Position numbers and translations under genes: made by a program. 64,000 nt of DNA from Arctopsyche grandis (lineage: Eukaryota; Arthropoda; Insecta; Trichoptera; Hydropsychidae), in assembly GCF_051622035.1 (NCBI RefSeq), contig NC_135362.1:25906001-25970000 (forward strand). The letters run 5' to 3'. Positions 39,601 through 54,600 of this stretch are shown here, one piece after another (the first letter of the stretch is position 1; each line of letters starts with the position of its first letter). A model generated the notes under the pieces. The model saw only the letters and a list, made by a program, of their open reading frames with translations. It made no database searches and was not told the origin of the DNA.

Positions 39601-42600
39601 TAGTGCGGATGATGGAGAGCTGAAAAATAGGGGTCCATTCAGAAAAACGATGAAAAGCAGGTGCAGCTTCCACTATGGATCTGTTTCTAAGAGCGAAAAT
39701 TATTTTCCGGTTTTATTCATTCTTATACGAGTCGTGCCTACGCATACTAAAATCTATAGAAATAAATTATAAGAACAAAAATAGGGTTACCATATCCTAT
39801 CACTTGAAAAGTTGGACACGAAAAATGTTTTTTATATTTAAGCATTTATTGATTATGTATTATCTAATATGTAATTTCGAAAGAGACTTTTTATGTATAT
39901 ATGTACATATCTATGTATGTAAGTTTTGGTTTGTAGAATCCGTGACGTTATCGAATAGATCAAATTTTCTATGACGACGATATCGACATCAATTTCGGTT
40001 CCGTTTTCGATTTCTATTCCTTTTTCAGTTCCGGATCCCGATTTCAGTTTCAGTTCTTGATCCTGATTCCTTTTTCAGTTCAGGATCCTGATACCTTTTT
40101 CAGTTCTGGATTCCGATTCCATTTGTAGTTCCGGACCCAGATCTATGTTTCAGTTCCGGATTCCTTTTTCAATTCCGGATGCGGATTCCTGTTTCAATTC
40201 CGGATTTGAATTCTTGTTTTAGCTCCAATTCCCATTCCTGGATCCAATTTCAGTTTTCATTCCCAAATATAAAAAAAAAATTGTTTCTGATTGGCTGTCG
40301 TTGAATATTATTTTTTTTCGATTCAAATAAATTTAATAAAAAAAACAAATAAATGTTTTCTATTAAATTAGCCATATTTACGCGGTTTATATTACAAATA
40401 CCGAGCGAAGCCGGGTAAAACCACTAGTAATATAACATTTTTACACCAACGCAACGGTTTCGTTTTATATTTATTGAAAATTTTCAACGGAAAAAGTAAC
40501 TATTTTTTTGGAGTAATAAAATGATCGAAGTACATAATGAAACCAAATGCTTCCATCAACCAATGCTTTTTGGGTAAATTCAACTCGAAAGCTTAATTTT
40601 TAACGTGTATGCTTTAAAACACCTTTTTTGAATCCGACTTTGAACGCATTTGAATAATTAGCCACGGTCATTTATGTTCAAAAAACTGGTCATGGTAGGT
40701 CACAAGTTCAAAATAAAAGCTTTTTATTTTGAATTTGTATGTATATACATGATCTACTGAATAAATAAATAAATAAGTGCTTATAGTAAAAATCTGGATA
40801 CATTTATGTAAAGTTACTGCTTTAAAAATACTTAATTTAAGACACTTCCGTGGGAAAAAGAAATCGCATGGTAACCCCAACGAAAAATCAGATAAAGCAA
40901 GTATGAATAATTTCATTTGCAAAACGATATTTCTCAAATGTCAATTTATATCTACACATACATAAATGTGCTCTTCTCTGCTTTGTTTGGTCGACGAATT
41001 CAACGCTTCTTTTTTTTTTTTTTTTGGTACTTCTCGTTTATTCTGCCCTCGCATTCTCGGCCCTCGACTTCTAATGGAAAATATTGACGTTCTTCGAAGG
41101 TTTTTTCCGGAAAACCCTCGTGAAAACCCCGAGCACTGATTCACACGAGTGTGTGCTGCTCGGAATAGTAATGTTCCGGCGCACGTGAATAATTATTTAT
41201 TATCATTGCCTATCGATACAACACTTGAAAATCCCATTAGTTTTATGATACTCACTTTACTTATAGGTATATTCCTTAAAAGCATCAAATCGGATATTCC
41301 ATAAATAGAATATTGGAAAATACGTAAGTATATTTGTATTTGTATACATATATATACATAGGTATCCACACTTTTCAGCTTTCATATACCTAAACTAAGT
41401 TATAGTATTCTTATTTTTTTTACGCAATTTAGAAGTGTATATATGAAACTATGCAAATCAATTTTTAGCAGTTTTCAACTAAAAACCACCAAATTCGGTA
41501 CACATTACACAGGTTTTGGAGCTCTTTTTCTAAACTTTGAGCCATTATAGCTGAGTACCACCGAATATGATTAAAGAAAATTGATTCGCGGAAATAACAT
41601 TTGACAATCTATTTCAAGGAAAAACTTGCTTTGTGTACGTCTAGACTTAAATTAAGTAATGAAATTGCTTCGACAAACTTTGATGTTTTCTTCAATCGAA
41701 TAGCGTTTATATAAAAGGTTTCGGTTTGCTATTTTTTCCATCAAATTATCCACGCAAAAAATAGAGTAGGCTTAAAATTAAAATTGTATTTCGTGACTCG
41801 ACTGCTTATATAAAATCTCAAGGCAAGAATAATAGGAAAGCTCTCGTCAAATCCCGCACATCTACTTTTATTTCGAGTGAAGTGATAAATTCTGTCATAT
41901 AAGCACGTCAAGATGGAAAGAAAGCACGAGCGTATCGCATGAATATATTTATAGTCGTTAAATAAAATTTTAGCATCAGTTGTTTCGAAGTTCGAAACAA
42001 AGATAATTATTTTAAGGAAGGAAAACATCTTATAAAGGCAATATCGAAGCGTTCGAATGGCGAAGTTTTGCGCGAAAAGCAATTGACAAATAATGTTTTC
42101 GTTCAATCTGAAGCTTAATTAATTACCTTTATGTCGACCAACTTTGAAACTGATTTAAATATTTACAAACAAATAAATTAAATATAAAGGTTGATTTATA
42201 CGCACAATTTTAGAATAGGCTTTGTACAATTGAGTGAATCTCATTATTTTTTTAGCACAACAGCTTCATTTAGAACGTGGTTTCGTAAAAAATGTCATAC
42301 ATTGTCAGCCAAACTTTGGCAAAACAATCATCAGATCAACTAATCATTGTTTTTATAAAGCGTCATTCATCCTCTATTTAAAAATACAACTATATAAAAT
42401 ATAATCTAAGATTTATATCGATTTGAAAGGCAACACACATATTATACATACACTAAATAATACGCACCATCGCAAATAAGCCTAGTTCTACATTATCTTC
42501 GGGCCGATCACGATCTGATTCATCTTCAAAGACTTGGCTCACTCTTTCATCCGTCGGTTTATTTAATAAAATTCCCCATTTCACGGATGCGAGCTCGTGA

Positions 42601-45600
42601 ATAAATTTAAAAACTCATAGCGCCGTGTACGAGACCGCACATTTCGCCTTCGGGGAGAGTATATTGAATGTTGAAATCGACCGTCGAACGAAACGGGAGA
42701 TATATAGGATCCCTAAGGATCCCCAGGACCCTGACCTTTCGTTACAATTCGCGAAAGAGCATCGCCAATAAATTCAATGTGTTTTTTTATGCTTTTTTTC
42801 GTTTTGCAGGCGTTTATCTCGTATGGAGGAACGCGTCAGAGGGAATGAGGGTCTACGTAGACTTCACGTTCACGTTGCTCAACAGGGAACATTTCAGCGT
42901 CAACGAAGGCTTTTCGGGAAAACAGGTATGTGTGTTATATTTTAGTATAAGCATTCCAAAATAAGTGTAATATAATTTTTATTCGTTTATTATGTGCCGT
43001 AATGTCGCTCTTTTCCGCTTGAGTGAGCGCATTTCGCGCGAAACACTCGAGTTCGTAGGAATTTTATATTATTATCTTTTATTATTCAGACGAGAAGTAA
43101 AAATACGCTCGAAAAGAAAAACTACTGAAAAATATGTTTTTTGTTCCTATTATACCGTAAAAAGTTCGTAAATGTTGCTAATCCAATTAGTGAGAGCAAA
43201 ATGGATTTTCATAAGTCATTATTGTATTATTTTCCCTCTATTTTATACTGTTAAAAAACCAGATATTGCATGTTTATATGTCCTATATTTATCAATTTTA
43301 TATTGAATAAGGTTTCATTGAAATGTATTCAAAGTACACTTTTCGGATTAAAAAGTATTTCAACTGGAAAATAGATTGAACGTGGAGTTGAAGGCTACTT
43401 CCACTTTATTAAAATGAATTTTTGTTTGCCCTATTAAGCAAATCTACAACTTTTTGCATACTATTTCAAGGTACTCTAACTTAAAAAATTATGAAAACAT
43501 TGCCTTTAATATAATAAAATAAACCAATAAACCATTCGTGTTTCTTAAATCGCTTTTTTATTTGATTTTTAAATAAAATTTTCAACACTTCTTTTCAAAT
43601 TAATTCTCAGTACTTATTAGAGATATGAAAAGGTATTAAAACATAAGTAAATATCGTATGTATTTGAAGCAGCTTATTTATAAAATCGATAACTTACGAA
43701 TATGTGTGTTTTACATAAGTACATAGGTTGTGTATTTGATGGGAAATGTTTTTTTGTTTCGAATTCGTTAACCAAATATTATTATACGATAATGGCTGTT
43801 GGTTATTCTCATTAAATTTATGTTAAATAGACCGCAATTGAGGTAAATTAAACATAAAATGTATGCGTAACGATAAATCACTCAATCGTTAACCGAATGA
43901 ATCAGAAAGCACCGTACATATTACGATAAGTATCCCATTATATAGCATCGAAAATAAGCTGAACAATTTAATCGAGGCTTTGCAAATTTGGAATTTGATA
44001 AGTGGAAAGCCTTTCGAATAAATTCCCCATTCAAGTGAGAGCCACTCATAGATGTGTTTCAAATGCTCGCTAATTTGGATGTTGAAGAGCCCCAAAAAAT
44101 GTCTAGCTTAAACGATAACTTACTCACAAGATTAGGGATTGCTTTTTTCAATCAAGAGCTGTCTATTATTCTTATAGATGATTGCAAGATTATTTAAATT
44201 ATTTTCTGTCAAATTTTGATGAAAAATTTCGACAAAGCGAAGCAGATGTAATAAACTAATTATTGTATTATTCAAATTATATAAATTACATATTTTTAAT
44301 TTAAAAAACTGTTTTTGTACATCTACTTCTATATTTATTTAAAGTCCGGACCATATTAGCATTACAATTGTCCAAATATAACAGAAAATAATCAAAATAA
44401 TATCTATAGAAATTAGAGATGACAAGAACAAAACATACAAACAAAAATACATTTAACAGATAATCATAAAAAACAATAAAGCATTAAAATAGTAGCGGAA
44501 AAAAACAAACAAGGGAATATCTTATAAAAAGGAAAAAATGGAAAGAAAAATAAAAATATAGCCATCAGTATAGCTCAGTGATTGCGTTTATGTTTAGCAC
44601 CAAGAAATTATTGGGTTCGATCCCGGGCTAATCTTTAATATGCTGCTGGTTAGACTTTTATGTTTGTGAGTCCAAGTGGACCGTTTCTTATCAGAGTTTG
44701 CCAATTTTATATGATCATTGTTGAAACCTTAAAATTGGAAAGAAAATTATCCTACCTCCTGTCACAAATCTTCTTTATTAATGTAAAATTTGTAAAAAAA
44801 ATCTAAAAAACCATAGATGTCTCAATGAATGAATGAATTAATTGTTAATTTCATGTTCTCCAGCTTCTCGAAATACAGTGATTTATGTAATAAAAATGTT
44901 GGGTTGTGTGTAATTAATCATCAAGGAAGGCGCATTGGGGTCTTCTTGTCAAGCCTTCCTGGTATATATCTATGTAAAAAAATTAATTAAATATGTATGT
45001 ATATACACAAACGAAAATACATAATCATAAAAAAACAATAGCATTATAATAATAGCAGATAAGTAAAAATATCAAATAATAAAATACAATACATATGTAT
45101 TTATATTAGATTGGTTCTCATTATGTCGACGAATGTGGATTTGAGTTCTGAGACAATTCTTAACTTATATTAATTCTGCATACCTAATAGATAAAAATGA
45201 AGACTATGAGACTTTCACTAAACGGGCCGACCTAATGTATTAAGAATTGTCATCATTTCCAAACTCGGATCAATAGTCTGACGTAATAACAGGGCCCTAT
45301 GAATATTCCATGATGTATTCAATGTATTCAAATCAAAAAAGAGCGTACGCGGCTTTGGAATTCATTATTTTTGTACCCCTAAAGAAATCATGATTAAGTC
45401 CAATGATCCTTTTAGTTCAGATCGAGTTCGAGATAGCGGCATTTATGTTACTTTAACGTGGAATTCACCCTTTTTATTATATTTATTGCATTCGATTGAT
45501 GGGTTTTCATGTAAAAAAATTATATATTGTGTCCACGTCTGAGAATTTCTCGGATTAATTAAATCCCCGTGGGAGTGGACGTGTGTATGAGGCCGACAAA

Positions 45601-48600
45601 CGCCCGAGATTGGGGAATACTAAGAAGGAAAGATGGGATACTTTTATGCGGCAAACCGTGAATCTTAATCTTCTTTTCTTCTTATATTATATAGGTATGT
45701 ATCTATGTATGTACATACAAAAAGAACGAATACATCCTTTGAGAGGAGACGAGAATGGAAAAGAGACAATAGAAACAACTATGTATGTATAGTATAATAC
45801 AATATACACATTCACAGACACGGAAGTGAAGAACAAACACTGGAAAAATATTCAAGTCGATGTAAATATTCGCTTGGTATTATATGTTTGGTGAAATTGA
45901 ACGATTTCCATGAAAATGAATGAGATCTGATTATCGTAGGACAAAGGGATTTTTTTGCCTCTTGTCGTGAAGCAGATAGTCTATTGTGCGATATATGTAC
46001 ATAAGTCTTGTACTCTTAAACGAGCAATTCCTAATCGAAACGTGTTCAAAGATATCGATGAAATTAGATGAAACTATGTATTATATTTATATTTCTAGAC
46101 AAAAAAAAGAGATTGTGAAAACGGTTAAAATAGGTTTCGATTTTGAGAAAACTCATTATTTGACACTGAAATACTTCGTATTATGTTTACAATACATCTT
46201 ACATTTATTATAATAGTTACTAATTAATCCCTAATATACTGACATATATACTGACTTGAAAAGACTGTATGCCATATATAATATTCCGTTTGTTACAGAC
46301 ATTACTAACAAACTAACCAGTAGATTATATGACAGAATCACTAAAAACCATACTAACACACTTGCGAAGAGTCTCGGTGATTACAACAAAATTTCTATAC
46401 CATTCTAGTATAAACACAGATTACCTAAACACAATCTACTTTAGGTGATCGACTTTAGAGAGTCTTTAATTAGAATTATGTATTAAATGTATTATGAGCA
46501 TTTATAAGAATTGTAAATAGGTTTTTGAGCTCTTTTTCTTATTATGCTGTACATTAACATGAGAATAATATAATACTATGATTACTAACAAAATTAAATT
46601 AAAAATGTAAAATAGAAAATTCAGGTCCAAGAAATGATATTGATAAATCTTGACTTTTGACCCGCGACTTTATCTATGTATTTGAGGAATATAAGAAGGT
46701 TACAAAACCAAATTCGATAATTAAACATACATACACGTTCACATATACCGGTTATGAGAGCATTTTCGATACAAATTGAGCGCAAATGTAGGTAAACTTA
46801 CACAAGACAAAAGTTCTACTTCCGGTCGTCGGATTTTGTTAAAATTTTTATCAATACTTAACAGTACTAAAAATATATTATAAACATTAAATATCAAGAT
46901 AATAAAAATAATTTAAAAGGTCAAAAGAAAATAATGAAATATTGTTTTAAAAATAATTACTACTTTCGGTTTACGACTTCTGACCAAACCTCATCAACTC
47001 AAAGTTAGTACCTACAAATATAAATTTTCAGCTTGATACGTTCAGGGGTGTTTTTTCATGATCTACAAAAAACACACAGTTTTTCTAGATTATGAAAACG
47101 TGATCAGTGATCAAATTTGAGTTCGAATCAGTCAAAATTTCGAGTTCGAAATTTCACATGATCACAAATCTTCATCTATTGTTACTACGTACATAGATAA
47201 AGAAAAAATAAAAAATAGAGAGTTTTGTTTACTTGAACAAAATCCTATTTATGAAACAGTAACATGCATATCTAATTTATTTACACGTAAATTATAGCTT
47301 TCAAACTAATTGAGTAACATAACACACCTTGACTTATCACTTCTGTAAAGATATTGTTTTCATCAATGCTACATACGTATTTACTAAAATTTCCAACTAA
47401 ACTTGATCTTTCATAGCAGACAGAATATTAAAGTTGAAAATAAAATAATTAATATCAAATTTGAAAAATAAATGAATCAACACGAATTTGAAAATAAATG
47501 AATTGTTATAAAATTTTATACGCCGTTCACTTTTACTGAGTGATGGTCTATTTTCCAAATATTCATTAAAATAAAGTAAGTAGTCGTGCAAATTTTAAAA
47601 CATGTTGAACGTAATTGGGTTTGTGATGGTTTTTCACGGCTTGTTAATATCAATCGATAGGCAGAACATTTTCTAATTATTCAGAGTAAATCCTTGAGAG
47701 TTTCCACGTAATAGATAAATTCGATCTATGTAAGCTCAAAGTTCACCTGCTTCGAAATTTAATCTGATTAATAATTTACCTAGCCGATGGCTTTGATTGA
47801 GTATTTGACTGAAGGATTTTGAGATTTTGACTTTAATTAATTTGGAACGCTGTGGGCGTCGACGAATAAAACGGGTCAAACTTCTGTATTGTTTTAAATT
47901 TATTTATAATTACATATTTTTAACTACTCGCAATTTTAGCGGTTTGTTCCAATCTGTCGACGCACGTCGCAGTTTGAACGTAACTGGTATTAGGATTGGA
48001 ATCGATTTCGTCCTCATTGTTATTTGATTTGTAATTTGTGTATCTTGTCGAGCACGATTGCAATTATTATCGAGCGTGTTCAATCAAATCCTATTCATAC
48101 AATATATGTATGTATATATGATAAACACAAAGACAATTCCAATATGAACATAATAATATATACTGGAACCTATTTTTTTTTAATTCAACTTACTCTTACT
48201 TAATCGAACTAACCACGATGAGTATTTCTTTTGCTATTATTAATTTCAATATCATGTAAGAAGTAATTTTACTACACACACGAGCTTGTCAAAAACTTGT
48301 TGATGTGGGTCAAAACCTAAATCTAATTGGTACGAATTCCTATTGGTATTATAGTTATAATATAGACGTAACAAAATGTGTTATTAATATGATTATTATA
48401 TTGGATGTTTACTTGCATACATATGTATGTATATAGATATTGTTGATTTGAGAAAGTTATAACGAATACATATTTGTATCGGTTCCCGGAAAGATGCACT
48501 AAATTGCACTGAAAAGTAGCGCGGTTTTGAGAAGTCTTAATTGTTAAAGGCGCTCAAAAAGTACTTACGTAATATAATTTCACAAAAAAAAGTTAGCATC

Positions 48601-51600
48601 CTCGGATAACATACAAATACCCCTTGACGCTTTTTTGTGGAATTCTATTGCGTTAGTTGAGCATCTTTGAATGTTTGGATGTCTCGAGAGTGCAACTATG
48701 TCGAATGCATTTTTTCGGTCACCATTTGTATCATTAGTATGACGAAACAGGCTTCTAATGACAATAAAATTTGTTCCAGTTTTAGAAAAATGACGCCACA
48801 TCAAATTCAAGTCATCTAATAATAATTGCTTTCGAAGTTCAATGGTCAACTATTTTATGTGTGGTAGTAAATTACATATTATATGTATAATATATCAATA
48901 ATTTAAAAACACCTCAGCGCCTTAAAGACTACTATATTGCGAAAAGTTTTTGAAGATTTTGACCTTTGAATGATTGCTTGTAAACAAATATATACAAAGC
49001 ACGATGGACATATGATCAATATTATGTTCCATATATAATAGACCTACCCGGTAGTAAAGAAGAAGATATAAAGAGACGTATTAAATTAGGATGGAGTGCA
49101 TTTGGACGAATGAATTTTGTTTTTAAATCAGAAATGCCACTCCGTTTGAAGAGAAAGATCTTTGATCTATACGTTTTGCCAGTGATGACGTATGGATGTG
49201 AAACTTGGACATTGAACGGCAAGACTACTCAAAGTCCAATGCACTCAAAGAAGTATGAAACCCTGTATGGACGGAATAACGAGGAAAGACTGAAAGCAGA
49301 ACACGTGGATGATAAGTATGACAAGGGTAGTGGACATAGTGGATAGGGTAAAGAGGTTGAAATGGCAATGGGCGGGCCTCGTGGCTAGAAGAATGGATAA
49401 AAGGTGAACAAAATAAGTGCTAGAGTGGTACCCGAGAGAATGCAAAAGGGTAAAAGGAAGACCGCAGGGAAGATGGGTAGACTAAATTAGGAAAATGTAT
49501 GGGGTGAGATGGTTGAGAGTTGTGCAAAACAGAGGCGAGTGGAAGCGTGTTGGAGAGGCCTTCATCCAGCTGTGTATTTTGAGGGGCCGTAGTTATTGAT
49601 GATGATGATGATATACATATGTTTCTTAAAAGAAACTTTCAAATACAAAAAATCCAATTTTAACTCATAAAATGTGAGTTGAAATTTTGGGTCATTCGTT
49701 ATGTCCGTAATAAATAGCGTCGTATTCAACAGTTGCGAATGTCTCGTTTAAATTTTGCAACAAGTTTGTTCTTTTCCAGATGAATATTGCGTACTTTATA
49801 ACAACTACACATACTAGTGCTCCAAAAACGAGATATCTTCGAGACGGCCGTTCATTGAACGCGTTTCCCTTTTCAGAAGTGGTCCTTATCGTTGGGCCCT
49901 TTGAAGTGTCTTCAGAAGTTTTCACAAGACCGTCAACATTTTATCTATGTGATAGTCTATTTTCCGTCTTGAAAATTGGGGGGATCGAGGAAAAAGAGGG
50001 TGGGAAAACCTTTGTAAAGTTTCCACGTTACAAGGTAAACATTTCACCACTATCGAGTCAATTATGTGCGTGTGATGTTTGATGAGCGTCTCTCGCTCGA
50101 TCGACGTACATATGTACGTTCGTCCAGTCGGGAAAACTCTGGAAAATTCTGAAAGAAATGAATGGCACTTCTTATGTATCACGTGTTCGATGTGTTCCCT
50201 ATACCGTGTATTACTGGAAAATTCGATCAAAATAAATTACGGATAGGAAGAGCTGTGGAAGATGTTCTCCGAAGCGTAACGAAAGAATCTCATAAATAAA
50301 TTTCCATTTCGTGTGACGCGTGACGACTTGAATTACATTCATTGGGCTCGTGTAATGGCCGGGTGGTTTTATAGTTTGTCTGTTGCTTGGCGGTTGATGT
50401 TGGAAAATTTCGTATATAAATTGTATATTTTTAATTTTTCAGGTGAAATTCACATTCGAATCTCCCGCTCAAGGAAATCGCAACTACATACCCGTGAGCG
50501 ATTTGTACGGGAGAAACTTCACCGATCCTAATGGCGAGTTTCAACTGGAGCTGACGATGGCTAACCTTCGTACTGTTTACGCCACTGACTTTAGACTGCC
50601 TCCTACCGTCTTTGGAGTACATCATACAGGTTGGTAGCATCAGATTTTCAAACATCATTAGCTTAATAACACTCCACCTTAATGTATACTGTAGAATTCT
50701 CTGTTTTAAGTCACAAATATTAGTACAATTGATCAAAATATTGTCTCTCTTATGTATGAGAAGTAATTTTTTTAAAGCAATGTTCCGATGCTTTACATAC
50801 GGTACTATATTTATATAATACTAGTGATGCTATTATATTTTAAAAATATGTCTTTTTGTGATCTAAAAAGGTGCTTTTAGCAAGTTGTGGCAATTCGGTA
50901 TATGTTTGTACATTATTTTGCTTAGAATCATCGGAGTTCTATGGCTAATTCTTCTATGTATGTACATATATAAAAATCAATGTTTGTCTGTTACGTATGC
51001 GTTATTATACCATTCAACCGATTGCGATGAAACTTACGGAAATTATTGTGTGTAGGTTCACAATAGTTTCCATGAAAAAAATCACCCGAAAACGGGAAAA
51101 ATGGGATTGAGTGGCATTGCAATGCAATAGTTTCAACTGTTTTCGCGTCTCCACCTGCGTTGTTAAGGTAAAATAAACAAACAATTGAATAATTTCAAAT
51201 GTGTTCGCTGCTTGCGTTTTTCCGTTGTGAAGTGAAGTAAGAAGAGGCTAGTAATCAAATATAGAGTGAAAAAAGGAAAAGTTATTGGCGTTTAAACAAT
51301 TAAAATCTGACATGGCGAGAGGGTGGCGAAAAGGGAAAAAATGATCGGAATAGTGTGGATAAATCCGGCAATGTGGACAATAAACGTCACCTAGAAAGAT
51401 AATGGAGTATTTTCAAACGTGTTTACTACGATTATTTTTCACCATCGTAATGGCGGAATTGATTTTCACATACTTGTATTGATGACCAAACCGAGCAAAA
51501 TGGCAAAATTTGAAACGATCGGATAAGAACCGAAATTTCGTCAGATGAAATCAGACGTAAAAAAATTGAAAGCGAAGTAAGAAGAGGCTAGTAAAAAATA

Positions 51601-54600
51601 TAGAGTGAAAAAAGAAAAAGCAATAGGCGTTTAAACAATTAAAATCTGACAGCGACATGGCAGGGCGAAAAGTATTGAAACTACCGATATGAATGATGTA
51701 TGAGACAGATAAACGTCACCGTGTAATACGATGCAATATTTTCAAACGTGTCTATTACGATTATTAATATATTATAATGGCGGATTACACTTCCACTTAT
51801 ATTGATGACCAAACCGAGCAAAATGGCAAAGTTTGAAAACGATCGGATAAAAACCCAAACTTTGTCTCACGACCGAATCGTTAGCAAGCTAAGAAGAGGT
51901 ATGTAAAAATAGCAGTCAATCCATAAAGAAAAAGATCAGGTCGAGCTCATTTAAATATTTCGTCGCTTTTCATTCATTTCATTCACAACGCCGTAATCGA
52001 AACGGGTCGTATTTGATCGTTGGACCGAATAAGAGTTGTGAAACTTTCCGATCGTGTGCTCCTCTAGAAGTTTGTCCCCTAATTCGTCGCGTAAAACGAT
52101 CTCAAAAGGTTAAGTGAAATTTGTTTGTTTCGAGTTTGGCCTCGCGTGTTTACAGTGCGCTGTCGAGCTTTGCGCGTAGAGCGCGGTCTCCGATCCAATT
52201 AAAAGTTGGACTCGAATTATTCGAGATAGGCTTTGTCCGGCCGCAACGTGTGAAAGAACCTCCTCTTCATCTGTGGGTCGCGACAATGTGCGAACTTTTA
52301 ATTGTCGACGTTTTGCACGTCGTCTTTGACGCGTCGCGTCGCGTCGCATCCGGGCCCTCCCCCATTTTCGAGTTTGTAATTTTTAATTAAATTTTTATGT
52401 CAACGAAAAAGTTGGTCGTGGGGTGCTTGGGTACGAAAAAAATGTGCTTTATTCTGCGTCGATGCCTCAAACTTCAAGGTTCCGGGCAAAGTTTGTATGG
52501 AAAATGTGTGGGTTTGAATTTTTTCAGGTCACTTTATGTATATGTATAGGTACATATAATTTTTTGGCTAGTGGAATATTTTTATTTTTAAAACAATGCG
52601 ACGACCGGTGTAAGCTTGTGTGGAATTTCGCTCGAATTCTTCAATTAATATGGTAATAAAATTGGTGAAATTCTTTAATAGAGCTGATTTGAATCGTTTT
52701 TGTGGCGCAGTCACAAAACCGCGCGGGAAAAAATCGCTTGCACGAAAGCGCGCAGCGACGAAATCATGCAAACCAAAATAGCGCGGTGACAAAATCGTGC
52801 AACGCATATGTATATAAACAAGAAAATATGTATAAAAACAAGTAATATATGTAAATATATTAAAAGCAGGTCAAATGTATGTACATATAAGAAAGATCCG
52901 ATAGGGCACAATAATGATAAAATAAAAATCGGGTAAAAGTCGGGTTTCTAGACGAGGTGGACCCGCTAGGCTCAGAGTACTCAAGTATTGCCGTGCAGTA
53001 AATAAACTCGACTTTCACCTGATGAAATACTCTAACATATACTGCCTAAGAATGAAATGGGCACCTCACATTGAGGGAGCGAAATGCAAGGCGATGCGGG
53101 ATATATCCTCAATATACCCAATATTTAATCGCCATAGTTCTTTATCAACTCAAAATAAAATAAAATTATATCACGCGCTCATATTACCATTATTAACCTA
53201 TGCTTCACCTGTATGGAACAACGCCTCGAATACTAACCTTTCCAAGCTCCAAATAATAAAAATATAAATCCTTAAAAATAATTTATAATACACCCATATA
53301 TACTAACTTGAAAACCTGCATGCCATAAATAATATTCCGTTTGCTACAGACTAACAAACTAACTAGTAGATTCTATGACAGAATCACTAATAACCATACT
53401 AACACACTTGTGAAGAGTCTCGGTGATTACAACAAAATGTCTATACCCTTCAGGTATAAACACAGATTACCTAAACACAATCTGCTTTAGGTCATCGTCT
53501 TGAGAGATTCTTTAATTAATATTACGTATTAGATGTATTATGAGCATTTATAAGAATTGTAAATAGGTTTTTGAACTATTTTTCCTATTATGCTGTACAT
53601 TAACATTAGAATAATATAATACTGTTACGTATACTAAAAAGAGCCGCCGAGTAATTGCGATTGGATTAGGCCGGGTAGCGTCCTGAGAGACCGTTTGACC
53701 GGTGTAAGTGGTTTTAAGGATAAGCGACAGGCTAAGTGCAAGTAAGCTAAACAATGATTGCACTTCCCAGAATTGACCTGTTCCGCGGGAGCGAATGTCG
53801 TGGGAAGACATATCCGTACGTGACCATAACAATAGGTAAACAAATTAGACGTCGAAGATGTCCTGAGAGATCTATCCCTTATAAGGCGATACTTAGGCGA
53901 TATCATGTCATTCTGGACTGAGCACTGCCAGTGCGTGTATCTCCTTAATCATCAATAAATGCTGTGTGACGACTGTTGGCCTTTTACTTGGATCCTCCAC
54001 CCACCCCTACTACTATGATTACTAACCAAATTAAATTAAATTGTAAAATAGAAAATTATAAGTAGATCAGTAGCTATTAAAATAGATACATATAAGATGT
54101 ATTGTGAACATAATTTCATAATAATAAAAAGAATTTAAAAATCAAAAAAAATACTGCCTGGGTCGCATATAATTTCGGACGGTTGGGCAGCGTACGGAAA
54201 TATTCCGAATTCCGGTAAAAGTGGTTCACCAGTGAAATCCATAGTTCATCGAAATGACAGTGAAATACATACGCAAATTGTGGAAAATATGTAGATATAT
54301 GCGTGTGAAAAGAAAGATGAAGCGTCAATTTGGCACAACGCGTGCCCGTTTTGATTCATATTTAGATGAATTTGTATTGAACCACGAACGAATGCGTGTA
54401 TATTCCATTCGCAATAAGTAAGTAAAATTAAAAAATATTTTGGCTAATATTAATAACACTTGAGACGAGAAGAATAAGAGGCGACTTAATTGAAGTCTTT
54501 AAAATAATAAATAATCATCAAAATTGTCCTATGTAAAAATACCCAAAGCTTCGAAACAAAACATTATTTGAACCATACACGCTTGAGGATAGATAGAATA

